Shown here piece by piece: positions 1-5,614 of a stretch of DNA of 5,616 bases. The notes beneath the pieces are model-generated. The model was given only the letters and a program-made list of their open reading frames with translations, was not told where the DNA came from and did no database searches. A program made the translations under genes and the position numbers. Positions within the stretch are counted from its first letter, which is position 1, and the number at the start of each line of letters is the position of its first letter. Source of the DNA: Paracoccaceae bacterium (GTDB taxonomy: Bacteria > Pseudomonadota > Alphaproteobacteria > Rhodobacterales > Rhodobacteraceae); contig JALSHK010000056.1 of NCBI GenBank assembly GCA_026982275.1, positions 1-5,616 on the forward strand, read 5' to 3'.

Positions 1-1
1 C

Positions 2-427
2 GGCGATATGAAGGAAAAGGTCGATCCCTATATGCAGCCGCTTTACGACGCGCTGAATGATTTTTTGCCCGCCAGGCAGGTGCAGAAAATGATAGAGGAG
101 AAGGTGATCGAAATCGCGCCGCTGGCCTTTATGCGCGGGCGCACGCTATCCCATGCCTTTGTGATACTGGATGAAGCGCAAAACGCGACGACCATGCAGA
201 TGCGGATGTTTTTGACACGGCTCGGCGAAGGCTCTTCTATGGCGATCAATGGCGATCCCAGCCAGATCGATTTGCCGCGTGGCACCGTTTCGGGGCTGGT
301 GGAGGCCGAGAATGTGCTGCGGGATGTGGAAGGGATCGGCTTTACACGGTTCACTGCCAAGGATGTGGTGCGCCATCCGATGGTGATGAAAATCGTCCGC
401 GCCTATGAAAAGGCCGGCCGCGCATGA
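2..427 (+). CDS. phoH: PhoH family ATPase, C-terminal part (5'-truncated by window edge)
   Basis: This is the C-terminal ~142 residues of a PhoH/YbeZ-type P-loop NTPase; the reading frame is open from base 2, so the start lies outside the window. Visible family hallmarks, numbered from the Met at base 8, are a Walker B-like strand FVILDEAQN (51-59, about nt 158-184), the GDPSQIDLP motif (82-90) that follows it in PhoH proteins, and the C-terminal block VVRHPMVMKIVRAYE (120-133 region). The Walker A loop (GPAGTGKT in the family) should lie upstream and is not seen. PhoH/YbeZ proteins are cytoplasmic ATPases linked to RNA metabolism and found next to ybeY in many bacteria; the exact reaction is not settled. 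The stop codon overlaps the ybeY start as ATGA (424-427), which implies translational coupling. The in-frame Met at base 8 is internal, not a start. Confidence 0.96.
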   Translation, partial: GDMKEKVDPYMQPLYDALNDFLPARQVQKMIEEKVIEIAPLAFMRGRTLSHAFVILDEAQNATTMQMRMFLTRLGEGSSMAINGDPSQIDLPRGTVSGLVEAENVLRDVEGIGFTRFTAKDVVRHPMVMKIVRAYEKAGRA

Positions 428-915
428 TCGAGGTTTTGATAGAGGATGAGCGCTGGGTCGGGATCGGGCTGGAAGCATTATGTGGTCCCGCTGGCAAGGC
501 GGCAATGGCGGTGACAGGCCGGGATGAGAAAGGTTTCGAGCTTGCTCTGCTGGCGACGGATGATCGCCACATCGCAAAGCTTAACCGGGATTTCAGAGGC
601 AAGCCCGAAGCCACTAATGTGTTGTCATGGCCCGCACAGGAAGATTCGCCACAGCTGGGCCATGGGCAAGGGGTCGAACTGGGGGATATTGCGATTGCCT
701 ATGAAACCTGCGTGCGGGAAGCTGCTGAAAAAGGTATTTCTGTTCAGGGTCATGTAACCCATTTGCTGATACACGGGATATTACATCTGCTCGGATATGA
801 CCACATTTCGGATGTAGATGCTGAGGAAATGGAGACCTTGGAAATCAAAGCCCTTGCAAAACTGGGTATAGACAACCCATATTGGGAATATAACAGCACG
901 GAAAAGGAGCCATGA
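424..915 (+). CDS. ybeY: Endoribonuclease YbeY, 16S rRNA maturation factor
   Basis: A 163-aa cytoplasmic UPF0054-family metalloprotein. The family signature H-x3-H-x5-H is intact in HGILHLLGYDH, giving zinc ligands His117, His121 and His127. The upstream conserved block NRDFRGKPEATNVLSWP (54-70) and the GDI motif (88-90) are also present, and the length is normal for the family. In studied bacteria YbeY is a single-strand endoribonuclease needed for 16S rRNA 3'-end processing and, with RNase R, for removal of defective ribosomes. The ATG at 424 overlaps the phoH stop by 4 nt, and a GAAAAGG stretch at 407-413 inside phoH can act as ribosome binding site. The 3' end overlaps the next gene by another ATGA (912-915), so phoH, ybeY and the CBS gene form one tightly coupled unit. 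The gene symbol rests on the motif plus the conserved neighbourhood. Confidence 0.97.
   Translation: MIEVLIEDERWVGIGLEALCGPAGKAAMAVTGRDEKGFELALLATDDRHIAKLNRDFRGKPEATNVLSWPAQEDSPQLGHGQGVELGDIAIAYETCVREAAEKGISVQGHVTHLLIHGILHLLGYDHISDVDAEEMETLEIKALAKLGIDNPYWEYNSTEKEP
904..909 (+). promoter_or_regulatory. Ribosome binding site with very short spacing (CBS/CorC gene)
   Basis: AAGGAG matches the anti-Shine-Dalgarno well, but only two bases separate it from the ATG at 912. The next in-frame Met is about 28 codons further on (FWQRM), within the variable N-terminus, and I see no comparably good site before it. I therefore keep 912, supported by the ATGA overlap with ybeY. Confidence 0.5.
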
Positions 916-1763
916 GCGACACTATCGACGGATCTTCTAACGCAGCGCAGCGCGCGCAGGCGGTAGCCACACCCAAGAAAAACTTTTGGCAGCGGATGTT
1001 TGCCAGCAAGGATGCGCCCGAGGTTCTGGAAACCGGTGCGCCCGAAACCCGCGAGATGCAGATCAACCTGCATAATCTCCAAACGCGAAGAATTGACGAA
1101 ATCTCTGTGCCGAAAGCCGATATTATAGCTGTGCCGGAAGAGGTTACGCTTGAGGAACTGGTGGAGGTGTTTCGCTCGTCAACCCTCACCCGCCTGCCGG
1201 TTTATCGCGAGACGCTGGACGAGCCGCTGGGGTTGATCCATCTGAAAGACCTTTCGCTTCGCCATGGCTTTGGCAAGGGCCAGAACTTTGATTTGTCCAA
1301 GCTGCTGCGGCCTTTGATTTTCGCGCCGCCCTCTATGCCGCTATCGATCTTGCTGCAAAAAATGCAATCCGAGCGCATTCATATGGCGCTGGTGATTGAT
1401 GAATATGGCGGGGTGGATGGTTTGGTCACCATCGAGGACCTGCTGGAACAGATCGTCGGCGAAATCGTGGACGAGCATGACGAGGAGGAGGCCGAGCTTT
1501 GGGTCGAGGAATCTCCCGGGATCTATCTGGCGCATGCGCGGGCGTTGCTTCAGGATATCGAGGCGGCGGCGGGGGTGGATCTTTTGCCCGATGATCTGGA
1601 CGAGGAAATCGACACGTTGGGCGGGATTGTGGTGATGCTGGCCGGCCGTGTGCCGGTGATTGGCGAGGTGATCTGCGATGAAAGCGGCAATGAATTTGAA
1701 GTGATCGATGCCGATCCGCGCAAGATCAAGCGGCTTCGGGTAAGCTTTTCCAAGGCGGCCTAG
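912..1763 (+). CDS. CBS-pair / CorC-HlyC domain protein (CorC/YbeX-like, annotated as hemolysin or Mg/Co efflux protein)
   Basis: A 283-aa soluble protein with no membrane segment. The N-terminal ~55 residues are variable. A pair of CBS domains follows: CBS1 at roughly 62-118 (VPKADIIAVP, LTRLPVYRE, LGLIHLKDL) and CBS2 at roughly 134-190, ending in the characteristic stretch VIDEYGGVDGLVTIEDLLEQ and IVGEIVDEHD. A CorC_HlyC transporter-associated domain occupies about 197-280 (DEEIDTLGGIVVMLAGRVP, EFEVIDADPRKIKRLRV). This equals E. coli YbeX/CorC in architecture and place (ybeZ-ybeY-ybeX-lnt). CBS pairs of this family bind adenine nucleotides; the role in Mg2+/Co2+ efflux is reported for enterics, and the names hemolysin or TlyC in databases are historical. 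It lacks the DUF21 membrane domain of the longer paralogues. The ATG at 912 overlaps the ybeY stop. The AAGGAG at 904-909 is only 2 nt from this ATG, unusually close, so initiation probably relies on coupling to ybeY. Confidence 0.92.
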   Translation: MSDTIDGSSNAAQRAQAVATPKKNFWQRMFASKDAPEVLETGAPETREMQINLHNLQTRRIDEISVPKADIIAVPEEVTLEELVEVFRSSTLTRLPVYRETLDEPLGLIHLKDLSLRHGFGKGQNFDLSKLLRPLIFAPPSMPLSILLQKMQSERIHMALVIDEYGGVDGLVTIEDLLEQIVGEIVDEHDEEEAELWVEESPGIYLAHARALLQDIEAAAGVDLLPDDLDEEIDTLGGIVVMLAGRVPVIGEVICDESGNEFEVIDADPRKIKRLRVSFSKAA

Positions 1764-1784
1764 GCGGGAATGTCGCCTAGGCCG
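1756..1784 (+). terminator. 11-bp palindrome at the end of the phoH-ybeY-CBS unit, probable terminator
   Basis: CGGCCTAGGCG (1756-1766) and CGCCTAGGCCG (1774-1784) are perfectly complementary around a 7-nt loop GGAATGT. The TAG stop of the CBS gene (1761-1763) lies inside the left arm. No clean T-run follows directly; the nearest is ATTAATTTTG at about 1796-1805. It could therefore be an imperfect intrinsic terminator or a 3'-end-stabilising hairpin that lets some transcription continue into lnt. Its loop and outer stem resemble the palindrome at 4620-4647. Confidence 0.6.
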
Positions 1785-1908
1785 GGCCGTTCACGATTAA
1801 TTTTGTTGCGTTCGGCCCCGGATTGCGGAATTTGATCCATGATGCGTTCCATTCAGAACCGGCACGGGTTGGTTTGGCAGCATATGAATTTGGCGCAAAG
1901 GCATCTGC

Positions 1909-3363
1909 ATGAAAAACCTTGGAAAATGGCCGCGTTTCGGGGTGGCTTTGCTGGCAGGGCTGGCGCTGGCGCTGGGGCAGGCCCCGATTGATTTCCCGTG
2001 GCTGGCGATTATTGCCCTGCCGCTGCTGCTTTGGCTTTTGCGGGCCACGGCGGGCTGGAAGGGCGGCTTTGCGATGGGCTGGGGCGCTGGGCTTGGCTAT
2101 TTCAGCCTGTCTCTTTCATGGATTGTCGAGCCGTTTTTGGTGGATGTCGAGCGTTATGGCTGGATGGCGCCCTTTGCGCTGGCCCTGATGGCGGGCGGCA
2201 TGGCGCTGTTTTGGGGGCTTGGTTTTGCGCTGGCTTGGCGCTGGCGTACGGCGCTGGTTCTGGCCGGATTCTGGACCTTGGCCGAGCTGCTCCGCAGCTA
2301 TATCTTTACCGGATTTCCATGGGCGCTGATGGCCTATAACTGGGTCGAAACCCCGCTTATTCAGGCAGCAAGCGTGATCGGGGTGCATGGTCTGGGGTTT
2401 TTGATAGTGCTGTCGGGCGGGCTGTTGCTTAGCCGTCGCGGCGTGATGGCTTCGGTGCTGATTATCGGCACCCTCACCGGATTTGGCCTGTGGCGCTTGC
2501 AAAGCGACGTGGAGCTAACCGGCAAAAACGTGCGGCTAATCCAGCCCAATGCCGTTCAGACCCGGAAATGGGATCCGGAATATATCCCGATATTTTACCA
2601 GCGCCAGCTGGAGCTGAGCGCCGCCGCCGGCAACCCCGATATCGTGATCTGGCCCGAGGTGGCGATTGCCTATCTGCCCGATGAACTGCCGCTGGTGCGG
2701 GCGCAGATTTCGGATGCCGCTGCGGCTCCGGTTATTCTCGGCGCGCGACGGCGGGGCGAGGGCGGGGTTTATAATTCGCTGTTTGTGCTGGATCAGGGTG
2801 CCAATATCGAAGCGGTTTATGATAAATACCGGCTGGTGCCCTTTGGCGAATATATGCCGCTGCAATCGCTGGCAAAACAATGGGGCCTGCAAGGGCTGGC
2901 CGAGGCGATGGGGGGCAGCCTGGCCTTTGGCTCGGGGCGCAAGATACTGAGCGGCGAGGGCGTGCCGGCTTTCCTGCCGCTTATCTGCTATGAGGCGATT
3001 TTTCCGCAGGCCGTGGCGGGGCCGCGCCCCGAATGGCTGGTGCAGATCACCAATGATGCGTGGTTTGGCGAGGTTTCAGGCCCCTATCAGCACCTTGCGC
3101 AGGCCCGTGTGCGCGCCATCGAGCAGGGCCTGCCTCTGGCCCGCGCTGCCAATACCGGCATTTCCGCCATGGTGGACCCTTATGGCCGGATCACGGCCAG
3201 CCTGGCGCTGGGGGAAAGCGGTTTCATTGATGCGCAATTGCCCGCGCCGCTGGCCCCTACCGTGCTGGCGCGCACGGGGCCATGGCCGGTGATCGGGCTT
3301 ATATTGGCGCTGCTGTTTTTGAATGTAATGCGGGCGCGGCGCGCCAAAACAGCCGCGCCATAG
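1909..3363 (+). CDS. lnt: Apolipoprotein N-acyltransferase
   Basis: A 484-aa inner-membrane enzyme that transfers a fatty acyl chain from phospholipid to the N-terminal cysteine of lipoproteins, the last step of lipoprotein maturation. The N-terminal ~195 residues are a chain of hydrophobic segments (about 11-29, 31-46, 52-72, 86-108, 113-130, 160-175, 180-195). A periplasmic nitrilase-like domain follows at ~207-440, with a final membrane helix at ~459-476. The catalytic triad is intact: Glu250 in VIWPEVA, Lys306 in YDKYRLVPFGEYMP and Cys360 in LICYEAIFP, corresponding to E267, K335 and C387 of the E. coli enzyme. TNDAWFG (381-387) and the ARAANTGISA block (411-420) are further family motifs. 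Length is near normal (E. coli 512). The ATG at 1909 is chosen because AAAGG at 1897-1901 lies 7 nt upstream and the protein then begins with a short basic stretch before the first helix. It follows the CBS gene after 145 nt, separated by a hairpin, so it may have its own promoter; I could not identify a convincing one. Confidence 0.97.
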   Translation: MKNLGKWPRFGVALLAGLALALGQAPIDFPWLAIIALPLLLWLLRATAGWKGGFAMGWGAGLGYFSLSLSWIVEPFLVDVERYGWMAPFALALMAGGMALFWGLGFALAWRWRTALVLAGFWTLAELLRSYIFTGFPWALMAYNWVETPLIQAASVIGVHGLGFLIVLSGGLLLSRRGVMASVLIIGTLTGFGLWRLQSDVELTGKNVRLIQPNAVQTRKWDPEYIPIFYQRQLELSAAAGNPDIVIWPEVAIAYLPDELPLVRAQISDAAAAPVILGARRRGEGGVYNSLFVLDQGANIEAVYDKYRLVPFGEYMPLQSLAKQWGLQGLAEAMGGSLAFGSGRKILSGEGVPAFLPLICYEAIFPQAVAGPRPEWLVQITNDAWFGEVSGPYQHLAQARVRAIEQGLPLARAANTGISAMVDPYGRITASLALGESGFIDAQLPAPLAPTVLARTGPWPVIGLILALLFLNVMRARRAKTAAP

Positions 3364-3379
3364 CCCGCCGGAATCCTCT

Positions 3380-3397
3380 ATTGAAAACCGTTTCAAT
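3380..3397. repeat. Perfect 7-bp inverted repeat upstream of metK (possible operator or leader hairpin)
   Basis: ATTGAAA (3380-3386) and TTTCAAT (3391-3397) are exact reverse complements separated by ACCG. The left arm contains the proposed metK -35 box, so as DNA the element is placed like a repressor operator. If transcription instead comes through from lnt, the same bases form a stable small hairpin. Its right arm UUUCAA could also pair with UUGGAG (3428-3433) at the metK ribosome binding site (6 pairs, two of them G-U). The repeat itself is certain; the role is inference. Confidence 0.6.
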
Positions 3398-3409
3398 TCC
3401 GCGCATAAA
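3381..3409 (+). promoter_or_regulatory. Candidate sigma-70 promoter of metK
   Basis: TTGAAA (3381-3386, 5 of 6 to consensus) is followed after exactly 17 nt by CATAAA (3404-3409, 4 of 6). Transcription would begin near 3415-3417, giving a 5' leader of only about 24 nt before the ATG at 3440. The -35 box lies inside the inverted repeat 3380-3397. The -10 box falls in the loop of a 5-bp hairpin CGCGC/GCGCG (3400-3404 and 3411-3415). Confidence 0.45.
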
Positions 3410-3439
3410 GGCGCGATAAATTTAGCCTTGGAGTCTCCC

Positions 3440-4606
3440 ATGAGCCGCGAAAACTACCTGTTTACCTCTGAATCCGTGTCGGAAGGCCACCCTGACAAGG
3501 TGTGCGACCGCATTTCCGATGCCATTCTGGACGCCTTCCTGACCGAAGACCCCTATGCCCGCGTGGCTTGCGAGACCTTCGCCACCACCGATCGGGTGGT
3601 GATCGGCGGCGAAGTGCGCGGCCCCGGTAATGTGATCGCGCGGGTCGAGGAAATCGCGCGGGAATGTGTCAAGGATATCGGCTATGAGCAGGAGGGGTTT
3701 CACTGGGCCAACCTGAAGGTCAATTCCTATCTGCATGCGCAATCCGCCGATATCGCGCAGGGCGTCGATGCCTCGGGCAACAAAGACGAGGGCGCGGGCG
3801 ATCAGGGGATCATGTTTGGCTATGCCACCACCGAAACCCCCGAGCTGATGCCTGCCCCTGTGCATTACGCCCATGCCATGCTGCGCCGCCTCGCCGAAGT
3901 GCGCAAAGACGGCACCGAGCCATTGCTCGGCCCCGATGCCAAATCGCAGCTTTCGGTGCGCTATGAGGGCGGCAAGCCGGTGGGGATTTCCTCGGTTGTG
4001 CTTTCCACCCAGCACGCTTCCGAGGCGCAAAGCTCGGCGGATATCCGCGCCATTGTGGAGCCGTATATCCTTGAGGTCATCCCGCAAGGCTGGATCACGG
4101 CCGAGACCGAATGGCATGTGAATCCGACCGGAAAATTCGTGATTGGCGGCCCGGATGGCGATGCCGGCCTGACAGGGCGCAAGATCATTGTGGATACCTA
4201 TGGTGGCGCGGCCCCGCATGGCGGCGGTGCTTTTTCGGGCAAAGATCCAACCAAGGTAGACCGCTCGGCCGCTTATGCCGCGCGCTATCTGGCGAAAAAC
4301 ATCGTGGCTTCCGGCATGGCGACACGCTGCACCTTGCAGATCTCCTATGCGATTGGCGTATCCAGGCCGCTATCGATTTATGCGGATCTGCACGGCACTG
4401 GCGAGGTCTCCGAAGAGGCGGTTGAAAAGGCGATTGCCCAAGCGATGGACCTGACCCCGCGTGGCATTCGCGAGCATCTGGGGCTGAACAAGCCGATCTA
4501 TCAGCGGACCTCGGCCTATGGCCATTTTGGCCGCGCCCCCGAAGCCGATGGCGGGTTTTCATGGGAGAAAACCGACCTGATCGAGGCTTTGAAGGCTGCC
4601 GTTTAG
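3440..4606 (+). CDS. metK: S-adenosylmethionine synthetase (methionine adenosyltransferase)
   Basis: A 388-aa cytoplasmic enzyme making S-adenosylmethionine from methionine and ATP, releasing phosphate and pyrophosphate. All three signature regions are clear: the N-terminal SESVSEGHPDKVCDRISDA (10-28) with the ATP/Mg-binding His17 and Asp19, the GAGDQGIMFGYAT hexapeptide region (118-130), and the P-loop-like GGGAFSGKDPTKVDRSAAY (261-279). VNPTGKFVIGGPDGDAGLTG (227-246) is also typical. Length is normal for the family. An upstream in-frame TTG at 3428 is rejected as start: it lies in the ribosome binding site (TTGGAG, 3428-3433), and the conserved protein begins MSRENYLFTSES at the ATG at 3440. 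Spacing from GGAG to ATG is 6 nt. It follows lnt by 76 nt in the same direction; an own promoter overlapping an inverted repeat is likely. It ends 14 nt before a strong palindrome shared with the convergent rnpB. Confidence 0.98.
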   Translation: MSRENYLFTSESVSEGHPDKVCDRISDAILDAFLTEDPYARVACETFATTDRVVIGGEVRGPGNVIARVEEIARECVKDIGYEQEGFHWANLKVNSYLHAQSADIAQGVDASGNKDEGAGDQGIMFGYATTETPELMPAPVHYAHAMLRRLAEVRKDGTEPLLGPDAKSQLSVRYEGGKPVGISSVVLSTQHASEAQSSADIRAIVEPYILEVIPQGWITAETEWHVNPTGKFVIGGPDGDAGLTGRKIIVDTYGGAAPHGGGAFSGKDPTKVDRSAAYAARYLAKNIVASGMATRCTLQISYAIGVSRPLSIYADLHGTGEVSEEAVEKAIAQAMDLTPRGIREHLGLNKPIYQRTSAYGHFGRAPEADGGFSWEKTDLIEALKAAV

Positions 4607-4619
4607 GCAAGAAAGTCAA

Positions 4620-4647
4620 ATGGCCTAACGGAATATCGTTAGGCCAT
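4620..4647 (-). terminator. 11-bp palindrome between metK and rnpB, probable terminator of rnpB (possibly bidirectional)
   Basis: ATGGCCTAACG (4620-4630) pairs perfectly with CGTTAGGCCAT (4637-4647) around the loop GAATAT. Read on the minus strand, the direction of rnpB, the stem is followed by TTGACTTTC (4611-4619), a broken but T-rich tail, so it best fits as the rnpB terminator a few bases beyond the mature 3' end. Read on the plus strand the tail AAGAAATG has no T-run, so termination of metK here would be weaker, although the hairpin would still protect its mRNA 3' end. Confidence 0.65.
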
Positions 4648-4652
4648 AAGAA

Positions 4653-5010
4653 ATGCGGATGGCCTGTAAGCCGGATTTTGTTCGGGGCGTTACCGCCCTT
4701 TGATAACCATTCATCTGGGCGCATTGTTACCAATACGCTCAAGCAGCCAACCCGGGTCTCTGGGTGGCAGGCCCGGGCATAGCCCGCGAGACCCCTATTT
4801 GGCTTTGCTCCTGGCGGGGCTTGCCGTGCCCTCATGGTTGCCCATAAGGCGGTGGGCTCTTACCCCACCGTTTCACCCTTACCCCGCAAGCGGGGCGGTC
4901 TGTTCTCTGTGGCGCTTTCCCTCGGGTTACCCCGGCCGGCCATTAACCGGCGCCATTTTACCTGGAGTCCGGACTTTCCTCGCATCTGCGCAGTCATCCA
5001 GCCATCCGCG
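4653..5010 (-). ncRNA. rnpB: RNase P RNA component, bacterial class A
   Basis: Catalytic RNA of ribonuclease P, which removes 5' leaders from tRNA precursors. On the minus strand the 5' block GAGGAAAGTCCGGACTCC (plus 4964-4981) is the universal conserved region I. AGGGTGAAACGGTG and GGTAAGAGCCCACC (plus 4851-4879) are regions II/III. CCAAATAGGGGT and GGCTGCTTGAG flank the P12 arm. AGATGAATGGTT (plus 4705-4716) and AAAATCCGGCTTACAGGCC (plus 4661-4679) form the 3' core. The terminal helix P1 closes perfectly: GCGGATGGC (minus strand 5' end, plus 5001-5009) pairs with GCCATCCGC (plus 4655-4663), which sets the ends to within a few bases. Length is about 358 nt. It is convergent with metK and divergent from the small secreted-protein gene. 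Open frames crossing this interval on either strand are not coding. Confidence 0.97.
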
Positions 5011-5015
5011 TGCTT

Positions 5016-5043
5016 AACATAGGCAGAGCGGCGCAAAGTGCAA
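5016..5043 (-). promoter_or_regulatory. Candidate rnpB promoter
   Basis: On the minus strand TTGCAC (plus 5038-5043) is followed after 16 nt by TATGTT (plus 5016-5021). The predicted start, 5-7 nt downstream, falls at about 5009-5011, exactly where the P1 helix of the RNase P RNA begins. The agreement between promoter position and RNA end is the main support. Confidence 0.6.
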
Positions 5044-5239
5044 TGGCAAAAGCCGCATTCCAAGCGGTGTCTTTCAGGCAGGGCCGGGCACAATCACCGC
5101 AGGAAAGGGCAGACAAAGAAAATGGCAAATATTGTAACCAATGATAATGTTTGTGAAAACACTTCTCCTCTGAGTAGATTTCCTGCTAAACTGCGACTAC
5201 TGGCTATATAGAATCAACAGATAGTAAAGGTGAAAAACG
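5044..5239. other. AT-rich divergent intergenic region with short inverted repeats
   Basis: No gene is visible. From about 5100 the composition becomes clearly AT-richer than the rest of the window. It holds an imperfect 8-bp inverted repeat CAAATATT (5126-5133) / AATGTTTG (5146-5153), a perfect 5-bp one TGTTT (5148-5152) / AAACA (5157-5161), and a TATATA (5205-5210) that could be a -10 box for the downstream gene, without a convincing -35. AAAGGTGA (5226-5233) serves as ribosome binding site for the ATG at 5240. Confidence 0.4.
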
Positions 5240-5569
5240 ATGAAAGTTATGATTGCAACTGCCGTGGCTATTTCGGCTTTGGCTGGCACCGCGAGCGCCG
5301 ACAAGATATTTATCTGTAATGACCGCAATATGTCGTTACAGTTCAATATTTACGAGGATAATTCCGGCATACGTGGTGGTAATATGTATCTAGAGGGAAT
5401 ACAGGTTGCCAGCCTGAGTGCCTATCGCATGAATAGCTATACGATACGCGCGCAGGTTGACGGCAATACGGCTTCGACCGAATTCATTCTGAATGCCGAT
5501 CGCGAGGCTGTATATGTCACGATTGGCGACACGGTTACCAAGGTTTGCAGCGCAATAGTGCGAAACTAG
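5240..5569 (+). CDS. Small secreted protein of unknown function (109 aa, signal peptide)
   Basis: I do not recognise this family. The protein begins with a classical Sec signal peptide: Met-Lys, a hydrophobic core (residues 3-16) and a TASA-D cleavage site, predicting cut after Ala20 and an 89-residue mature periplasmic or extracellular protein. The mature part has no further membrane helix. Alternating hydrophobic and polar residues suggest mostly beta strands (SLQFNIYED, SYTIRAQVD, TEFILNAD, AVYVTIGDTVTKVC). It has exactly two cysteines, Cys26 near the mature N-terminus and Cys103 near the C-terminus, well placed for one disulfide that would close the fold. A start at 5240 is supported by AAAGGTGA at 5226-5233 and the good signal peptide. 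Codon use and base composition are more AT-rich than in the housekeeping genes to the left, and the gene stands alone with an AT-rich upstream region, which may mean accessory origin. It is probably real, because the signal peptide, ribosome binding site and cysteine placement coincide. Confidence 0.8.
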   Translation: MKVMIATAVAISALAGTASADKIFICNDRNMSLQFNIYEDNSGIRGGNMYLEGIQVASLSAYRMNSYTIRAQVDGNTASTEFILNADREAVYVTIGDTVTKVCSAIVRN

Positions 5570-5590
5570 GGATTTAGCCCCTGCTTTCGC

Positions 5591-5614
5591 CCGGACAAAT
5601 GCTGCCTTATCCGG
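5591..5614 (+). terminator. Possible hairpin downstream of the small secreted-protein gene
   Basis: CCGGACAA (5591-5598) and TTATCCGG (5607-5614) can form a stem with one mismatch and an 8-nt loop, 22 nt after the stop codon. A T-run, if present, would lie outside the window, so its use as terminator cannot be judged. A smaller AGGG/CCCT pairing sits at 5568-5582. Confidence 0.3.

Noticed and set aside
1839..1992. Short open frame starting at tandem ATGs upstream of and overlapping the lnt start
   Set aside because: No ribosome binding site, composition of an out-of-frame read (Gly/Ala runs once inside lnt), and no recognisable protein. A leader-peptide role cannot be supported.
3380..3397. 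LacI/GalR-type operator for the metK inverted repeat
   Set aside because: Operators of that family are centred on a CG step. Here the centre of symmetry falls between two C bases, so the fit is poor.
3428..3439. TTG at 3428 as an earlier metK start
   Set aside because: The TTG is part of the ribosome binding site itself, and the conserved MetK N-terminus begins at the ATG at 3440.
3422..4219. A 265-codon minus-strand open frame opposite metK
   Set aside because: It is an antisense shadow of a GC-rich, highly conserved gene. Its translation is His/Gly/Arg-rich and low in family-like motifs, while the plus strand is unambiguous metK.
4185..5093. Open frames on both strands across the rnpB region (for example 4561-4782 and 4700-5017 on plus, 4185-4835 and 4860-5093 on minus)
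   Set aside because: They run through the conserved core of the RNase P RNA and metK in other frames, show no protein family pattern, and have no convincing ribosome binding sites.
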